DNA from: Xanthobacter dioxanivorans
GTDB taxonomy: Bacteria > Pseudomonadota > Alphaproteobacteria > Rhizobiales > Xanthobacteraceae
Length of the DNA stretch: 64,000 nucleotides
Assembly: GCF_016807805.1 (NCBI RefSeq)
Contig: NZ_CP063363.1
Span: 83,893 to 147,892, forward strand
Reading direction: 5' to 3'
Each line of letters starts with the position of its first letter. Position 1 is the stretch's first letter. Of the stretch, positions 43,381 to 53,097 are shown piece by piece. The notes under the pieces were generated by a model. That model saw nothing but the letters and a program-made list of their open reading frames with translations, was not told the origin of the DNA and searched no databases. Position numbers and translations under genes: made by a program.

Positions 43381-43741
43381 ACGTCTGTGCACGCTTGCGC
43401 TCGCGGCACTGGCGCTCGCGCTGGTGCTTGCCGAGCCTGCCTTCGCCTCGGGCGGCGGCAGCCTGCCATGGGAAGGCCCGCTGCAGCAGATCCAGCAGTC
43501 GATCACCGGGCCGGTCGCCGGCTTCATCGCCTTGGCCGCGGTCGCCGTAGCCGGTGGCATGCTGATCTTCGGCGGCGAGCTCAACGATTTCGCGCGGCGC
43601 CTCATGTATGTCGTGCTGGTCGCAGGCATCCTTCTCGGAGCCACCCAGATCGTTGCGCTGTTCGGCGCGAGCGGTGCCTCGATCGGCGACGTCGCGTCCT
43701 CACGCTTGATCGAGCGGGCAGGGGAGGGCGGTCGTGGCTGA
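43370..43741 (+). CDS. trbC: TrbC pilin
   Basis: From ATG 43370 the protein has 123 residues: a signal segment ([20 protein letters not shown], then AFA-S cleavage-like site), followed by two hydrophobic helices ([20 protein letters not shown] and [20 protein letters not shown]). This is the pro-pilin layout of TrbC/VirB2, which is processed (in RP4 cyclised by TraF) into the conjugative pilus subunit. A TraF-type peptidase is encoded at 60699-61226. Confidence 0.88.
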   Translation: MSRERLCTLALAALALALVLAEPAFASGGGSLPWEGPLQQIQQSITGPVAGFIALAAVAVAGGMLIFGGELNDFARRLMYVVLVAGILLGATQIVALFGASGASIGDVASSRLIERAGEGGRG

Positions 43742-44033
43742 ACCGGGATCGACCCTCGACCGTTCGCGCATCCATCGGGCGCTGTCGCGCCCGAACCTTC
43801 TCCTCGGCGCCGACCGCGAGCTCGTGCTGCTGACAGGCCTCGCCGCGGCGATCCTGATCTTCGTCGTGCTGACTCCTTATTCTGCACTGTTCGGGGTCGC
43901 GGTCTGGGTCGTGGTGGTGGCGGCGCTCCGGATGATGGCCAAGGCCGACCCGATGATGCGGCGCGTCTATGCCCGCCATGTCGGCTATCGGCCCTACTAC
44001 CGCCCCACGTCGACGCCCTGGCGGCGATTCTGA
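43734..44033 (+). CDS. trbD: TrbD (VirB3-like) membrane protein
   Basis: The 99-residue protein starts at GTG 43734, overlapping trbC by eight bases. It has the VirB3-type N-terminus ([20 protein letters not shown]) and two membrane helices ([20 protein letters not shown] and [16 protein letters not shown]). The basic tail reads [20 protein letters not shown]. It is an inner-membrane component associated with TrbE. Confidence 0.88.
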   Translation: MAEPGSTLDRSRIHRALSRPNLLLGADRELVLLTGLAAAILIFVVLTPYSALFGVAVWVVVVAALRMMAKADPMMRRVYARHVGYRPYYRPTSTPWRRF

Positions 44034-44042
44034 GGCCCGGTC

Positions 44043-46499
44043 ATGGTGGCATTGCGCTCCTTCCGCCATTCGGGCCCGTCCTTCTCCGATCTGGTGCCGT
44101 ATGCCGCGCTCGTGGCGAACGGCGTCATCCTGCTCAAGGATGGGTCGCTCATGGCAGGCTGGTATTTTGCCGGGCCTGACTCCGAGAGCTCGACGGATGC
44201 AGAGCGCAACGAGGTGTCCCGGCAGATCAACGCGATCCTGTCGCGGCTCGGCACCGGCTGGATGATCCAGGTCGAGGCGGTGCGGGTTGCCACGTCGGAC
44301 TATCCGGCGCGCGAGGAGTGCCATTTTCCCGATGCGGTCACCCGCGCGATCGACGACGAGCGGCGCGCGCGTTTTCAGGAGGGCAGGGGTCATTTCGAGA
44401 GCCGCCACGCGCTCATCCTGACCTGGCGACCGCCCGAGCGCCGGCGTTCCGGACTTGCCCGCTATGTATATTCCGACAGCGAAAGCCGTGCCGCGCGCTA
44501 TGCCGACACCGTCCTCGACAGCTTCCTGACCTCGATCCGCGAGGTCGAGCAATATCTCGGAAATGTGCTGTCGATCCGCCGCATGGTGACGCGCTCGGTC
44601 GAGGAGCGAGGCGGCTTCCAGTCCGCGCGCTATGACGAGCTGTTCCAGTTCATCCGCTTCTGCATCACCGGCGAGAACCACCCCATCCGGCTTCCCGAGA
44701 TCCCGATGTATCTCGACTGGCTGGCGACGGCCGAGTTCAGCCACGGCCTCACGCCGATGGTCGACAGCCACTACCTCGCGATTGTCGGCATTGACGGACT
44801 GCCCGCGGAGAGCTGGCCCGGCATTCTCAATTCGCTCGACCTGATGCCGCTCACCTATCGCTGGTCGTCGCGCTTCATCTTCCTCGATGACCAGGAGGCC
44901 CGCGCGCGGCTCGAGCGGACCCGCAGGAAGTGGCAACAGAAGGTCAGGCCGTTCTTCGACCAGCTCTTCCAGACGCAGTCGCGCTCCGTCGACCAGGACG
45001 CCTTGGCGATGGTCGCGGAAACCGAAGATGCGATCGCACAGGCTTCGTCGCAGCTCGTCGCCTATGGCTACTACACGCCGGTGATCGTGCTGTTCGACGA
45101 CAGCGAGGCCCGGCTGCGCGAGAAGGCGGAAGCCGTCCGCCGGCTCGTCCAGGCCGAGGGCTTCGGCGCCCGGATCGAAACCATCAACGCGACGGAGGCA
45201 TTTCTCGGCAGCCTGCCGGGCAACTGGTACGCGAACATTCGCGAGCCGCTGATCAACACCCGCAACCTCGCCGACCTGATCCCGCTCAATTCCGTGTGGT
45301 CGGGCGCGCCGACGGCGCCATGCCCCTACTATCCACCTGGCTCCCCGCCGCTCATGCTGGTGGCGAGCGGCTCGACGCCATTTCGCTTGAACCTCCACGT
45401 CGACGATGTCGGACATACCTTGATCTTCGGCCCGACGGGCTCGGGCAAGTCGACGCTGCTGGCACTGATCGCCGCGCAATTCCGTCGCTATGCCCAGGCG
45501 CAGATCTTCGCCTTCGACAAGGGCCGCTCCATGCTGCCGGTCACATTGGCCGCCGGCGGCGATCACTACGAGATCGGCGAGAACGACGGCGAGGGCTCCC
45601 CGACGCTCGCCTTCTGCCCGCTCTCCGAGCTCGGCACGGACGGCGACCGCGCCTGGGCGTCCGAATGGCTAGAGACGCTGGTTGCGCTGCAGGGCGTGAC
45701 GATCACGCCCGATCATCGCAATGCCATCTCGCGCCAGATCGCCCTGATGGCGTCGGCGAATGGCCGCTCGCTCTCCGATTTCGTGTCAGGGGTGCAGATG
45801 AGGGAGATCAAGGAAGCGCTGCATCACTACACGGTCGACGGCCCGATGGGTCAGCTGCTGGATGCCGAAAGCGACGGGCTGGCGCTGCGCTCCTTTCAGA
45901 CCTTCGAGATCGAGCAGCTGATGAACATGGGCGAGCGCAGCCTCGTGCCCGTCCTGCTTTATCTGTTCCGCCGGATCGAGAAGCGGCTGACTGGCGCGCC
46001 GAGCCTCATCGTGCTCGACGAGGCGTGGCTGATGCTCGGTCACCAGACCTTCAGGGACAAGATCCGCGAATGGCTGAAAGTGCTGCGCAAGGCCAACTGC
46101 GCGGTCATCCTGGCGACGCAATCAATCTCGGATGCCGAGCGCTCCGGTATCATCGACGTGCTGAAGGAATCCTGCCCGACCAAGATATGCCTGCCGAACG
46201 GCGCGGCGCGCGAGCCCGGCACGCGCGAATTCTACGAGCGCATCGGCTTCAACGAGCGCCAGATCGAGATCGTCGCGACCGCGCTCCCGAAACGGGAATA
46301 CTACGTCGCTTCGCCCGAAGGCCGGCGCCTGTTCGACATGGCGCTCGGTCCGGTCGCGCTCTCCTTCGCCGGCGCCTCCGGCAAGGAAGACCTCAAGCAG
46401 ATTGCCGCGCTGAAGGCCGCGCATGGCGACGGCTGGCCGGCGCACTGGCTCCAACAGAGAGGAATAGGCGATGCGGAAGCCCTTCTTCACCAAAGCTAG
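44043..46499 (+). CDS. trbE: TrbE conjugation ATPase (VirB4 family)
   Basis: This is the large motor ATPase of the mating channel, 818 residues. The N-terminal domain (LVPYAALVANGVILLKDGSL) matches the CagE/TrbE/VirB4 family. Walker A is LIFGPTGSGKSTLLALIAAQ (about residue 463), Walker B is PSLIVLDEAWLMLGHQ, and the later ILATQSISDAERSGIIDVLK is typical. Length is normal. The end overlaps trbJ by 29 bases. Confidence 0.94.
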   Translation: MVALRSFRHSGPSFSDLVPYAALVANGVILLKDGSLMAGWYFAGPDSESSTDAERNEVSRQINAILSRLGTGWMIQVEAVRVATSDYPAREECHFPDAVTRAIDDERRARFQEGRGHFESRHALILTWRPPERRRSGLARYVYSDSESRAARYADTVLDSFLTSIREVEQYLGNVLSIRRMVTRSVEERGGFQSARYDELFQFIRFCITGENHPIRLPEIPMYLDWLATAEFSHGLTPMVDSHYLAIVGIDGLPAESWPGILNSLDLMPLTYRWSSRFIFLDDQEARARLERTRRKWQQKVRPFFDQLFQTQSRSVDQDALAMVAETEDAIAQASSQLVAYGYYTPVIVLFDDSEARLREKAEAVRRLVQAEGFGARIETINATEAFLGSLPGNWYANIREPLINTRNLADLIPLNSVWSGAPTAPCPYYPPGSPPLMLVASGSTPFRLNLHVDDVGHTLIFGPTGSGKSTLLALIAAQFRRYAQAQIFAFDKGRSMLPVTLAAGGDHYEIGENDGEGSPTLAFCPLSELGTDGDRAWASEWLETLVALQGVTITPDHRNAISRQIALMASANGRSLSDFVSGVQMREIKEALHHYTVDGPMGQLLDAESDGLALRSFQTFEIEQLMNMGERSLVPVLLYLFRRIEKRLTGAPSLIVLDEAWLMLGHQTFRDKIREWLKVLRKANCAVILATQSISDAERSGIIDVLKESCPTKICLPNGAAREPGTREFYERIGFNERQIEIVATALPKREYYVASPEGRRLFDMALGPVALSFAGASGKEDLKQIAALKAAHGDGWPAHWLQQRGIGDAEALLHQS

Positions 46500-47271
46500 T
46501 CTTGCCGCGTCGATGGCCCTCGTGGCGACGATGGCTCATGTCTCGCCAGCCCTCTCGGGATCGGCGACCGGCGGAGCCACCGAATGGACGCAGCTCCTGA
46601 ACAACGGCGAGCTCGTGACGATGGTGAGTAAGTCAACCGAGCAGATCAACAATCAAGTCACCCAGATCACCCAACTCGCGGAGCAGATCCAGAACCAGCT
46701 CCGCATATACGAGAACATGTTGCAGAACACCGCCCAGCTGCCGAACCAGATCTGGGGGCAGGTGGAGAACGATCTCAACCGGCTGCGCAGCCTTGCCGCT
46801 CAAGGGCAGGGTATCGCCTTCTCGATGAGCAATGCCGATGACGTGTTGAAGCAGCGCTTCCAGAGCTATGCCGACTTCAAGACCAACCTCCCCAACGGAG
46901 CGACCTTCACCTCGACCTATCAGAACTGGTCGACGACCAACCGCGACACGATCGCCGGCACGCTGAAGGCGGCAGGCCTCACCGCCGAGCAGTTCTCCTC
47001 GGAAGAATCGACCATGAGCTCGCTGCGCACGATGTCGCAATCGGCCGACGGGCAGATGAAGGCGCTCCAGGTCGGCCACCAGATCGCCGCCCAGCAAGTC
47101 GCGCAATTCCAGAAGCTGCGCGGCCTCGTATCCCAGCAGACGACGATGATGGGGACCTGGCTCCAGTCCGAGCAGGCCGACAAGGATCTCGCGCAGGTCC
47201 GGCGTGAGCAGTTCTTCAACGCGACGACGCCAGGCGTCCGTGGCGGGCAGACGATGGAGCCGCGCTGGTGA
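46471..47271 (+). CDS. trbJ: TrbJ (VirB5-like) periplasmic protein
   Basis: The 266-residue product has a signal peptide (KPFFTKASLAASMALVATMA, cleavage near ALS-G) and a long Gln/Asn-rich coiled-coil region (NNQVTQITQLAEQIQNQLRI, then NMLQNTAQLPNQIW), as in TrbJ/VirB5 minor pilus proteins. The C-terminal half is also helical. The stop overlaps the trbK start. Confidence 0.88.
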   Translation: MRKPFFTKASLAASMALVATMAHVSPALSGSATGGATEWTQLLNNGELVTMVSKSTEQINNQVTQITQLAEQIQNQLRIYENMLQNTAQLPNQIWGQVENDLNRLRSLAAQGQGIAFSMSNADDVLKQRFQSYADFKTNLPNGATFTSTYQNWSTTNRDTIAGTLKAAGLTAEQFSSEESTMSSLRTMSQSADGQMKALQVGHQIAAQQVAQFQKLRGLVSQQTTMMGTWLQSEQADKDLAQVRREQFFNATTPGVRGGQTMEPRW

Positions 47272-47468
47272 GCCGGCCGGCCGTCATGGCAGCGCTGGCG
47301 GCGGTCCTCGCGCTCGTCGGCCTCACGGTGATCTGGTTCGCCGTCGCGCCCCAGCCTGACACCGCGCCGCCCTCGGCACAGGAGCAGCGCCAGCGCGCCG
47401 AGGATTTCCTCGGTGGCGATCCCAATCGTCCGGTGCGCGGCGGCCAGGAGATGAAACCGAGATGGTAG
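47268..47468 (+). CDS. trbK: TrbK-like entry-exclusion protein
   Basis: A 66-residue protein from GTG 47268. It has one hydrophobic N-terminal helix (VMAALAAVLALVGLTVIWFA) and a polar tail (RAEDFLGGDPNRPVRGGQEM). Position between trbJ and trbL and size match the TrbK-alt entry-exclusion proteins of Ti-like plasmids, which block uptake from cells carrying the same plasmid. There is no lipobox cysteine, unlike RP4 TrbK. Confidence 0.75.
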   Translation: MSRPAVMAALAAVLALVGLTVIWFAVAPQPDTAPPSAQEQRQRAEDFLGGDPNRPVRGGQEMKPRW

Positions 47469-48661
47469 TCACCCGTCCGTCCCGTGCGCTCGAGATCAGC
47501 TTCATCATCATTGCCCTCGTCCTGCTCGCCAGCGCGCCGGCGCTCGCCCAGCAGGGCAGCGTGCTGACCACGCTCGAGAACCAGGTCTCGACGGCCGCCA
47601 AGGGCTGGGAGACGACGGTGATGAACGCCGCCCGCTCCCTGTTCTGGATTCTCGCGGGCATCGAGGTCGGCATCGCCGCGGTGTGGCTCGCCCTGCAGGC
47701 AGCCTCACTCGATGCGTGGTTCGCCGAGCTCGTGCGCAGGATCATGTTCATCGGCCTGTTCGCCTTCATCCTCGACAGGGGACCGAGCTTCGCCAAGGCG
47801 GTCGTCGACAGCCTGTTTCAGATCGGCGCCAATGGCGGCTCGGCCTCGCCGGCGAACATCTTCGACGCCGGCATCCGTGTGGCCTCGAAGATGTCGGAGC
47901 AGGCGAAGTTCGGCCTCTTTGAAGACAATGCACTCGCCATTGCCGCTGTCTTCGCCATGGTCATCGTCGTCATCGCCTTCAGCCTTGTCGCGGCGATCTT
48001 CATTGCGGTGATGGTCGAGATGTATGTCGGCTTGCTCGCCGGCATGATCATGCTCGGCCTCGGAGGTTCGTCCTTCACCAAGGACTTCGCCGTCCGCTAC
48101 CTCGTCTATGCCTTCTCGGTCGGCATGAAGCTGATGGCGCTGGTCATGATCGCGCGCATCGGCTCGGAAGTGCTGCTCGGGCTCGCCGAAGCGCCGACGG
48201 CCACGTCCGATCAATTCATCACGACGCTCGCCATCGCCGGCATCTCCGTGGTCGTGTTCATCATCGCCATGTATGTGCCGCCGATCGTCCAGGGCGTCGT
48301 GCAGGGCGCCTCAATCTCCGGCGGCATGGAAGCGATCCGCCATGGCGGCCAGGCCGCGACCTTCGCAGCTGGCGGCGCCTTCCTCGGGGCGAGCGCCGCA
48401 ATGTCCGGCGCGTCCGCGGCGAGGAGCGCCCGAGCTGGTGGCTCCTCGATGGCGGGAGCGGCGTTGCGCGGCATGGCGGCCGGCATCGGCAATGCCGGAT
48501 GGGCGGCCGGATCGGCGGCCAAGGAGAAGGCGATCGCTTCGCCGGGCGCCTATGCCGGATCCTTGCTCGGCTTGGCCAACGCCAAGCTCGATCAGTCGCG
48601 GCAGAAATCGCCGCCACCGCCACCGCCACCGCCACCGCCACCGCCGATTCAGGACAAGTGA
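47462..48661 (+). CDS. trbL: TrbL (VirB6-like) polytopic membrane protein
   Basis: The 399-residue protein has a signal-like start (LEISFIIIALVLLASAPALA) and at least five further membrane helices, among them SLFWILAGIEVGIAAVWLAL, AVFAMVIVVIAFSLVAAIFI and FITTLAIAGISVVVFIIAMY. The C-terminal domain is Ala/Gly-rich and ends in a run of 12 prolines encoded by (CCGCCA) repeats at 48611-48646. TrbL forms the inner-membrane pore. It overlaps trbK by seven bases. Confidence 0.92.
   Translation: MVVTRPSRALEISFIIIALVLLASAPALAQQGSVLTTLENQVSTAAKGWETTVMNAARSLFWILAGIEVGIAAVWLALQAASLDAWFAELVRRIMFIGLFAFILDRGPSFAKAVVDSLFQIGANGGSASPANIFDAGIRVASKMSEQAKFGLFEDNALAIAAVFAMVIVVIAFSLVAAIFIAVMVEMYVGLLAGMIMLGLGGSSFTKDFAVRYLVYAFSVGMKLMALVMIARIGSEVLLGLAEAPTATSDQFITTLAIAGISVVVFIIAMYVPPIVQGVVQGASISGGMEAIRHGGQAATFAAGGAFLGASAAMSGASAARSARAGGSSMAGAALRGMAAGIGNAGWAAGSAAKEKAIASPGAYAGSLLGLANAKLDQSRQKSPPPPPPPPPPPPIQDK
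48611..48646 (+). repeat. hexanucleotide microsatellite (CCGCCA)n in trbL
   Basis: Five CCGCCA units plus CCGCCG encode 12 consecutive prolines near the TrbL C-terminus. Confidence 0.9.
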
Positions 48662-48679
48662 GGGGAGACGCGCTTCAGC

Positions 48680-49339
48680 ATGGCCGCCAGTCCGCCCGAC
48701 AATCCCTATATCGCCGCCCGCCAGGAATGGAACGAGCGCTATGGCTCCTATGTGAAGGCGGCGGCCGCGTGGCGTCTCGTCGGCATCACCGGCATGCTGA
48801 TGGCCGTGGTCGGCTTCAGCTACGCGCTTTATCAGAGCACGCAGGTCAAGCTCGTTCCCTACATCGTCGAGGTCGACCGGCTCGGCACCGCGGTGACGGC
48901 CGGCTTTCCGCAGCAGATCGAATATGCTGACCCGCGCGTCGTGCGCGCGACGCTCGGCACCTTCGTCTCGAACTTCCGCAGCGTGACGCCCGACGCGGTG
49001 GTCCAGAAGCAATACATCGACCGCACCTACGCGCTGCTGCGCACCTCCGATCCGGCGACCGAGAAGATCAACGCCTGGTTCCGCGGCAATTCCCCCTTCG
49101 AGAAGGCGAGGAACGCGACGGTGGCGATCGAGGTCAACAACGTCGTGCCGCTCTCGAACCAGAGCTACCAGATCGACTGGACCGAATACGAGCGCGATCG
49201 GAAGGGCAAGGAGACCGCCGTGCGCCGCTTCCGCGGCATCGCGACCGTGACTCTGACCCCGCCGCAGGACGAGGGCGTCATCCGCCTCAACCCGATCGGT
49301 CTCTATCTGCGGGACTTCGAATGGACCGCCCAGCTGTGA
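48680..49339 (+). CDS. trbF: TrbF (VirB8-like) channel protein
   Basis: The 219-residue bitopic inner-membrane protein has a cytoplasmic N-terminus ([20 protein letters not shown]), one helix ([20 protein letters not shown]) and a periplasmic VirB8-type domain ([20 protein letters not shown], ending in [17 protein letters not shown]). It forms part of the assembly platform. It overlaps trbG by 19 bases. Confidence 0.92.
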   Translation: MAASPPDNPYIAARQEWNERYGSYVKAAAAWRLVGITGMLMAVVGFSYALYQSTQVKLVPYIVEVDRLGTAVTAGFPQQIEYADPRVVRATLGTFVSNFRSVTPDAVVQKQYIDRTYALLRTSDPATEKINAWFRGNSPFEKARNATVAIEVNNVVPLSNQSYQIDWTEYERDRKGKETAVRRFRGIATVTLTPPQDEGVIRLNPIGLYLRDFEWTAQL

Positions 49340-50193
49340 AAGGCCCGCACATTCCGATGACCAGAGAAGGAACGATTATTGCCGCCATGCTGCTCGCGCT
49401 GTCGGCCGTCATGGCGATGGGTTTCGTCGCAGCGCCGGCCGCCGCCCAGGGCATGAGTGCGAACGAGGCCCGCGGCACCAACATTTCCGGACAGTGGCGC
49501 GGTTCGCGCGGGCTGGTCACCAGAGGGGCGGACGGAAAGGTGATCTTCCTCTATGGCGAGATCCAGCCCTCGGTCGTGTGCTCGCCCCTGCAGGTCTGCG
49601 ATATCGAGCTGCAGGCCGGCGAGGTGGTGCGTGATGTGCTCGTCGGCGACACGGTGCGCTGGAAGGTCGAGCCGGCGACGTCCGGAGCCGTGGGCGGTCA
49701 GGCGATCCATCTGATCGTCAAGCCGGCCGAGCCGGGGCTTGTCACCTCGATGGTGGTGACGACGTCGCGGCGCACCTACCACATCCAGCTCAAATCGCAT
49801 CAGAGCCAGTACATGGCGCGCATCGGCTTCGAATATCCCGAGGACGTGTCGACCCGCCTTTCCGACATCAACGCGAGGCTCGAGGCAAGCACCATCCCGG
49901 GCGCCGGCGTGCCGGCCGAGCAGCTGAACTTCCAATACAGCGTCAGCGGCAATGCTGGCTGGCGGCCGACCCGCGTCTATTCGGATGGCCAGAAGACCTA
50001 CATCCAGTTTCCGCGCTCGATGTCCGGACAGGACGCCCCGGTGCTCTTCGTCGTCTCCGGTGGCCAGGACCGCATCGTCAACTACCGCATGAAGGGGAAC
50101 ATGATGGTGGTCGACTACAACGTCGATCGCGCCGTGCTCGTCTCCGGCGTCGGCTGGAACCAGGACAAGATCACCATCAGCAGGGGAGGGTAG
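49321..50193 (+). CDS. trbG: TrbG (VirB9-like) outer-membrane complex protein
   Basis: The 290-residue protein has a signal segment ([20 protein letters not shown], then PAAAQG) and the VirB9/TrbG beta-rich region: [20 protein letters not shown], then [20 protein letters not shown] and [26 protein letters not shown] alternatives exist; the ATG at 49357 would also give a full signal peptide. It forms the outer-membrane core with TrbH and TrbI. Confidence 0.92.
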   Translation: MDRPAVKGPHIPMTREGTIIAAMLLALSAVMAMGFVAAPAAAQGMSANEARGTNISGQWRGSRGLVTRGADGKVIFLYGEIQPSVVCSPLQVCDIELQAGEVVRDVLVGDTVRWKVEPATSGAVGGQAIHLIVKPAEPGLVTSMVVTTSRRTYHIQLKSHQSQYMARIGFEYPEDVSTRLSDINARLEASTIPGAGVPAEQLNFQYSVSGNAGWRPTRVYSDGQKTYIQFPRSMSGQDAPVLFVVSGGQDRIVNYRMKGNMMVVDYNVDRAVLVSGVGWNQDKITISRGG

Positions 50194-50196
50194 GTG

Positions 50197-50649
50197 ATGC
50201 CCCCGCGACACCTCGTCCCCCGCCTCCTTGTCGTCACCCTGGCCGCCGCGCTGCTCGCCGGCTGCCAGACCTTCGGAACCGAAGGCCTCGTGGCCAGCTC
50301 CGCGCCGCAGGAGATTTCAGGTCCCGCCGCTAGCGCCATCGCCGGCGACATGGTCAGCCGCCTGGCCGAACATGTCAGACCCGGAGCCGGGACGATTCTG
50401 TTGAAACCGGACGGCTCCCCGTTTGGCGGTGCGCTGGAAGCCTCGCTGAAGACCTGGGGCTATGCCGTGGTCAGCGATCAGAAGGCCGAAGGCGAGAAGC
50501 TCATCCCGCTCGCCTATGTGATCGGCGGCTATGACGGCCAGGTGCTCGCGCGCCTCTCGACGGGCTCGCTCGATCTTGGCCGCGCCTACACCGCGACCGC
50601 GGCCGGCGCGACGCCAACGAGTCCGCTTTCGGTCATGCAGCGCGGGTGA
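50197..50649 (+). CDS. trbH: TrbH (VirB7-like) lipoprotein
   Basis: From ATG 50197 (or GTG 50194) the 150-residue protein has a clear lipoprotein signal ([14 protein letters not shown]), with Cys after the LLAG lipobox. The mature part ([20 protein letters not shown]) matches TrbH of Ti-type systems. It anchors TrbG at the outer membrane. Confidence 0.88.
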   Translation: MPPRHLVPRLLVVTLAAALLAGCQTFGTEGLVASSAPQEISGPAASAIAGDMVSRLAEHVRPGAGTILLKPDGSPFGGALEASLKTWGYAVVSDQKAEGEKLIPLAYVIGGYDGQVLARLSTGSLDLGRAYTATAAGATPTSPLSVMQRG

Positions 50650-50661
50650 GGGGAGGGGAGC

Positions 50662-51966
50662 ATGGTTCAATCCCTCAAGCTCGGCGGCGACGCCGCAGAA
50701 CCGAGGATCCGGCGGATCAATCGCCTGCCGATCGTCATCGCGATCGTTCTGGTCGTCGCCTTTCTCGCCGTGATCATTTACGGGCTGAGCTCGCGCGGAC
50801 TGTATTTCTCGCGCAACCCGTCGATCGAGCAGGCCGGCGGCGCTCCGGCGTCCACCTATGCCGACCAATTGAAGCGTGGCGTCTCGGACGGGATCATCGG
50901 CGATCCCGCGGAGGCGCCAGTGTTTCAGCCGACGCCGCCGGAGCGGACAGAGCCGGCGGCAGCGCCGAAGCCCGCTGTCGTGCAGCCTGAACGCCAGACC
51001 GAAGGCGAGCCTGAGGCCGTATGGCGCGCGCGCCTCAAGCGAGAGGCGGACGAGCAGTATTATCGCGAGCTCCAGCGACAGCGCATGGCGCGGATGCAGG
51101 CCAACGACACGGCCTATGACTCGCCGCTGGCCATCAATGTCGACAAGGTGCGCAGCAACGCGCGGAGCGATCCCGGCGCCGCGCAACCTGCCGGCGCCAC
51201 CGGCACGGCAACCGGCGCTGCCGCTGACCTCTATGGCGCAGCGCTGCGCGCTGGCCTCACCGGCCAGAACCTCGACCCGAACGCCCAGCGCACCAAGGAG
51301 GACTTCTTCAACGCCGACATCAAGGAGCTCGGCTACCTTCCAAACCAGGTCGTACCGCAGCGCTCGCTCTACGAGCTCAAGCGCGGGTCAGTGATCCCGG
51401 CGACGCTCGTCACCGGCATCAACTCCGATCTTCCCGGACGCATCACGGCGCAGGTCAGCCAGAACGTCTACGACAGCGCGACCGGGCACCGCCTGCTCAT
51501 CCCGCAGGGAACGAAGCTGTTCGGACGCTATGACAGCAAGGTCTCGTTCGGCCAGTCGCGCGTGCTCGTGGTGTGGACCGACATCATCTTCCCAAACGGA
51601 TCGACATTGCAGATCGGCGGCATGGCCGGCACCGATGCCGAGGGCTATGGCGGCTTCAATGACAAGGTGAACAACCACTATCTGAAGACGTTCGGGTCCG
51701 CGATCCTGCTCGCCGTCATTGGCGCCGGTATGGACATGGCGATCCCGCAAAACAACAACCCGTTCGACAACGGGAACAGCGCCGAGGACGCCGCGCGGCG
51801 GAATTTTGCTGAAACCTTCGGTCGGGTTGCCGAGCGCACAATCAATCGCAATCTCGACGTCCAGCCGACCCTGGAGATTCGCCCAGGCTACAAGTTCAAC
51901 GTCCTCGTCGATCAGGACATCATATTCCCGGGATCTATCGTGGATGAGTACAGAAAGGACTTGTAG
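50662..51966 (+). CDS. trbI: TrbI (VirB10-like) channel protein
   Basis: The 434-residue protein spans the envelope. It has an N-terminal cytoplasmic part, a single helix (LPIVIAIVLVVAFLAVIIYG), a Pro-rich periplasmic linker (APVFQPTPPERTEPAAAPKP) and a C-terminal TrbI/VirB10 domain (LKRGSVIPATLVTGINSDLP, then ITAQVSQNVYDSATGHRLLI and PQGTKLFGRYDSKVSFGQSR). It is the last gene of the operon and is intact. Confidence 0.94.
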   Translation: MVQSLKLGGDAAEPRIRRINRLPIVIAIVLVVAFLAVIIYGLSSRGLYFSRNPSIEQAGGAPASTYADQLKRGVSDGIIGDPAEAPVFQPTPPERTEPAAAPKPAVVQPERQTEGEPEAVWRARLKREADEQYYRELQRQRMARMQANDTAYDSPLAINVDKVRSNARSDPGAAQPAGATGTATGAAADLYGAALRAGLTGQNLDPNAQRTKEDFFNADIKELGYLPNQVVPQRSLYELKRGSVIPATLVTGINSDLPGRITAQVSQNVYDSATGHRLLIPQGTKLFGRYDSKVSFGQSRVLVVWTDIIFPNGSTLQIGGMAGTDAEGYGGFNDKVNNHYLKTFGSAILLAVIGAGMDMAIPQNNNPFDNGNSAEDAARRNFAETFGRVAERTINRNLDVQPTLEIRPGYKFNVLVDQDIIFPGSIVDEYRKDL

Positions 51967-52099
51967 AGTGGCGGTGCGGCCCGATTGGAAGAGCGCAATC
52001 CTATTCCCCGCGACTTCAGCTGCATGTTTCTGTTCAAGGCCGGGGGGCCTGGCCCAGCCGATGGCTGTCGCCGCGAAGCTCCAGCTCACCTGAGCAGGC

Positions 52100-52121
52100 T
52101 GCCAGCGTCAGTCCGCTGGCA
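52100..52121. terminator. hairpin between trbI and traM
   Basis: TGCCAGCG (52100-52107) pairs with CGCTGGCA (52114-52121) around a 6-base loop that contains the traM stop codon. It may terminate both converging transcripts. 51967-52099 has no intact gene. Confidence 0.5.
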
Positions 52122-52428
52122 CCAGCGGGACGTGCCCCAGTACGTTAAGGAGCGTCGAAAGGAGCGTCTGCTGGGCATGCATGTCGAGCATCGCACTCAC
52201 ATACGCGATGCGGTCGGGACCGACTGTGTCGCAACCGGAAACGGGCGGCGCTTTGCGCCATTCCTCATATTTTGCCTCGGCCGCGTCACGAAGGCGCCGA
52301 TGCGTCCGGATCGCCTGAATCGTGATCTGTTCGAGGTCCCGCTTCGGGAGATGCTCGGTCAGGCCGACGACCGGCCTTAGCGTTACCTTGTGCCCCGGCT
52401 GCACAGCGCAGTTCGTATCGTTTCCCAT
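52108..52428 (-). CDS. traM: TraM, antiactivator of TraR
   Basis: The 106-residue protein matches Ti-plasmid TraM closely in pattern: VTLRPVVGLTEHLPKRDLEQ, then ITIQAIRTHRRLRDAAEAKY and a C-terminal helix IAYVSAMLDMHAQQTLLSTL. TraM binds the quorum-sensing activator TraR and prevents expression of tra/trb genes until signal accumulates. It is convergent with trbI. In Ti plasmids traR is its neighbour; no intact traR is seen here. Confidence 0.9.
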   Translation of the reverse strand: MGNDTNCAVQPGHKVTLRPVVGLTEHLPKRDLEQITIQAIRTHRRLRDAAEAKYEEWRKAPPVSGCDTVGPDRIAYVSAMLDMHAQQTLLSTLLNVLGHVPLVPAD

Positions 52429-52708
52429 CCGTCTTCTTCTTCAAAGGAAGTCCGCGGTGCGCCCCCGCAAACGTCAATCCCTGATCCCAAGCCGGGGGTT
52501 AGAAAACCGCGACTAGACGGTCCCTATGACCTTTAGCACCGGAGCACCTGGACATGCGTCACAGGCCCCCGGCCACGATGGTCAGAGGATCCGGCGCCGT
52601 AACAGCCGACGCCAGCCGCTAGTCGAGGGCTTTCTAAGGCCCCGGGCAGCGCGTACTGCCCTGGCGGCCCTTATAGAGAGGAGATGCCTCAATCGCTAGA
52701 GGGAAGCA
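52429..52708. other. stretch without recognisable gene (traM upstream region)
   Basis: No coding sequence or clear repeat is seen. It should contain the traM promoter on the minus strand. Confidence 0.4.
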
Positions 52709-53097
52709 GTGGCGCTGCTGCGCGAGGACTGGACCGTGCGGCACGACTTCCTGACGATCGATCTGATTCCGTTCCTGAACAGCACGAGCGAGCGCCTCTC
52801 CGACCTCGCGGCCGCCCGCGAGATGGTTGTGTCGTCGCCTGACATACTTGGCGGGACGCCGGTGTTCCGTGGCACCCGCGTTCCGGTCTACGACGTCGCC
52901 GGATCGACTACTGCCGGTCATCCGGTGGATCGCATTCTGGAGGCCTATCCGCGCTTCGATGCCGAGAAGGTCCGCCCCACGACGATCTATGCGGAGGCCA
53001 ATCCCTGCGCGGGCGGCCGCGCGCGAGCGACAGCCTTCCCGAGGGCTCCGTCGTCATCACCGATCGCCGCGTTCCTCGCCTCAGGACGGCGAGATGA
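52709..53097 (+). pseudogene. DUF433 antitoxin, frameshifted
   Basis: The DUF433 core is clear: VVSSPDILGGTPVFRGTRVP, then VYDVAGSTTAGHPVDRILEA and YPRFDAEKV. The frame breaks within 53001-53028. The expected ending (SDSLPEGSVVITDRRVPRLR, stop at 53095-53097) is in the next frame. The gene may start at GTG 52709 or at ATG 52826. DUF433 proteins are antitoxins of VapBC-like pairs with DUF5615 toxins, and the remnant of such a toxin follows in an ATGA overlap. The module is dead. Confidence 0.7.

Noticed and set aside
48609..48646. Possible CRISPR or iteron array at the CCGCCA repeats.
   Set aside because: A coding microsatellite with 6-bp units and no spacers. No CRISPR array is present anywhere in the window.
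51985..52380. A plus-strand frame overlapping traM that could be taken as a small gene.
   Set aside because: It runs antisense through traM, whose identity is clear; no family resemblance.
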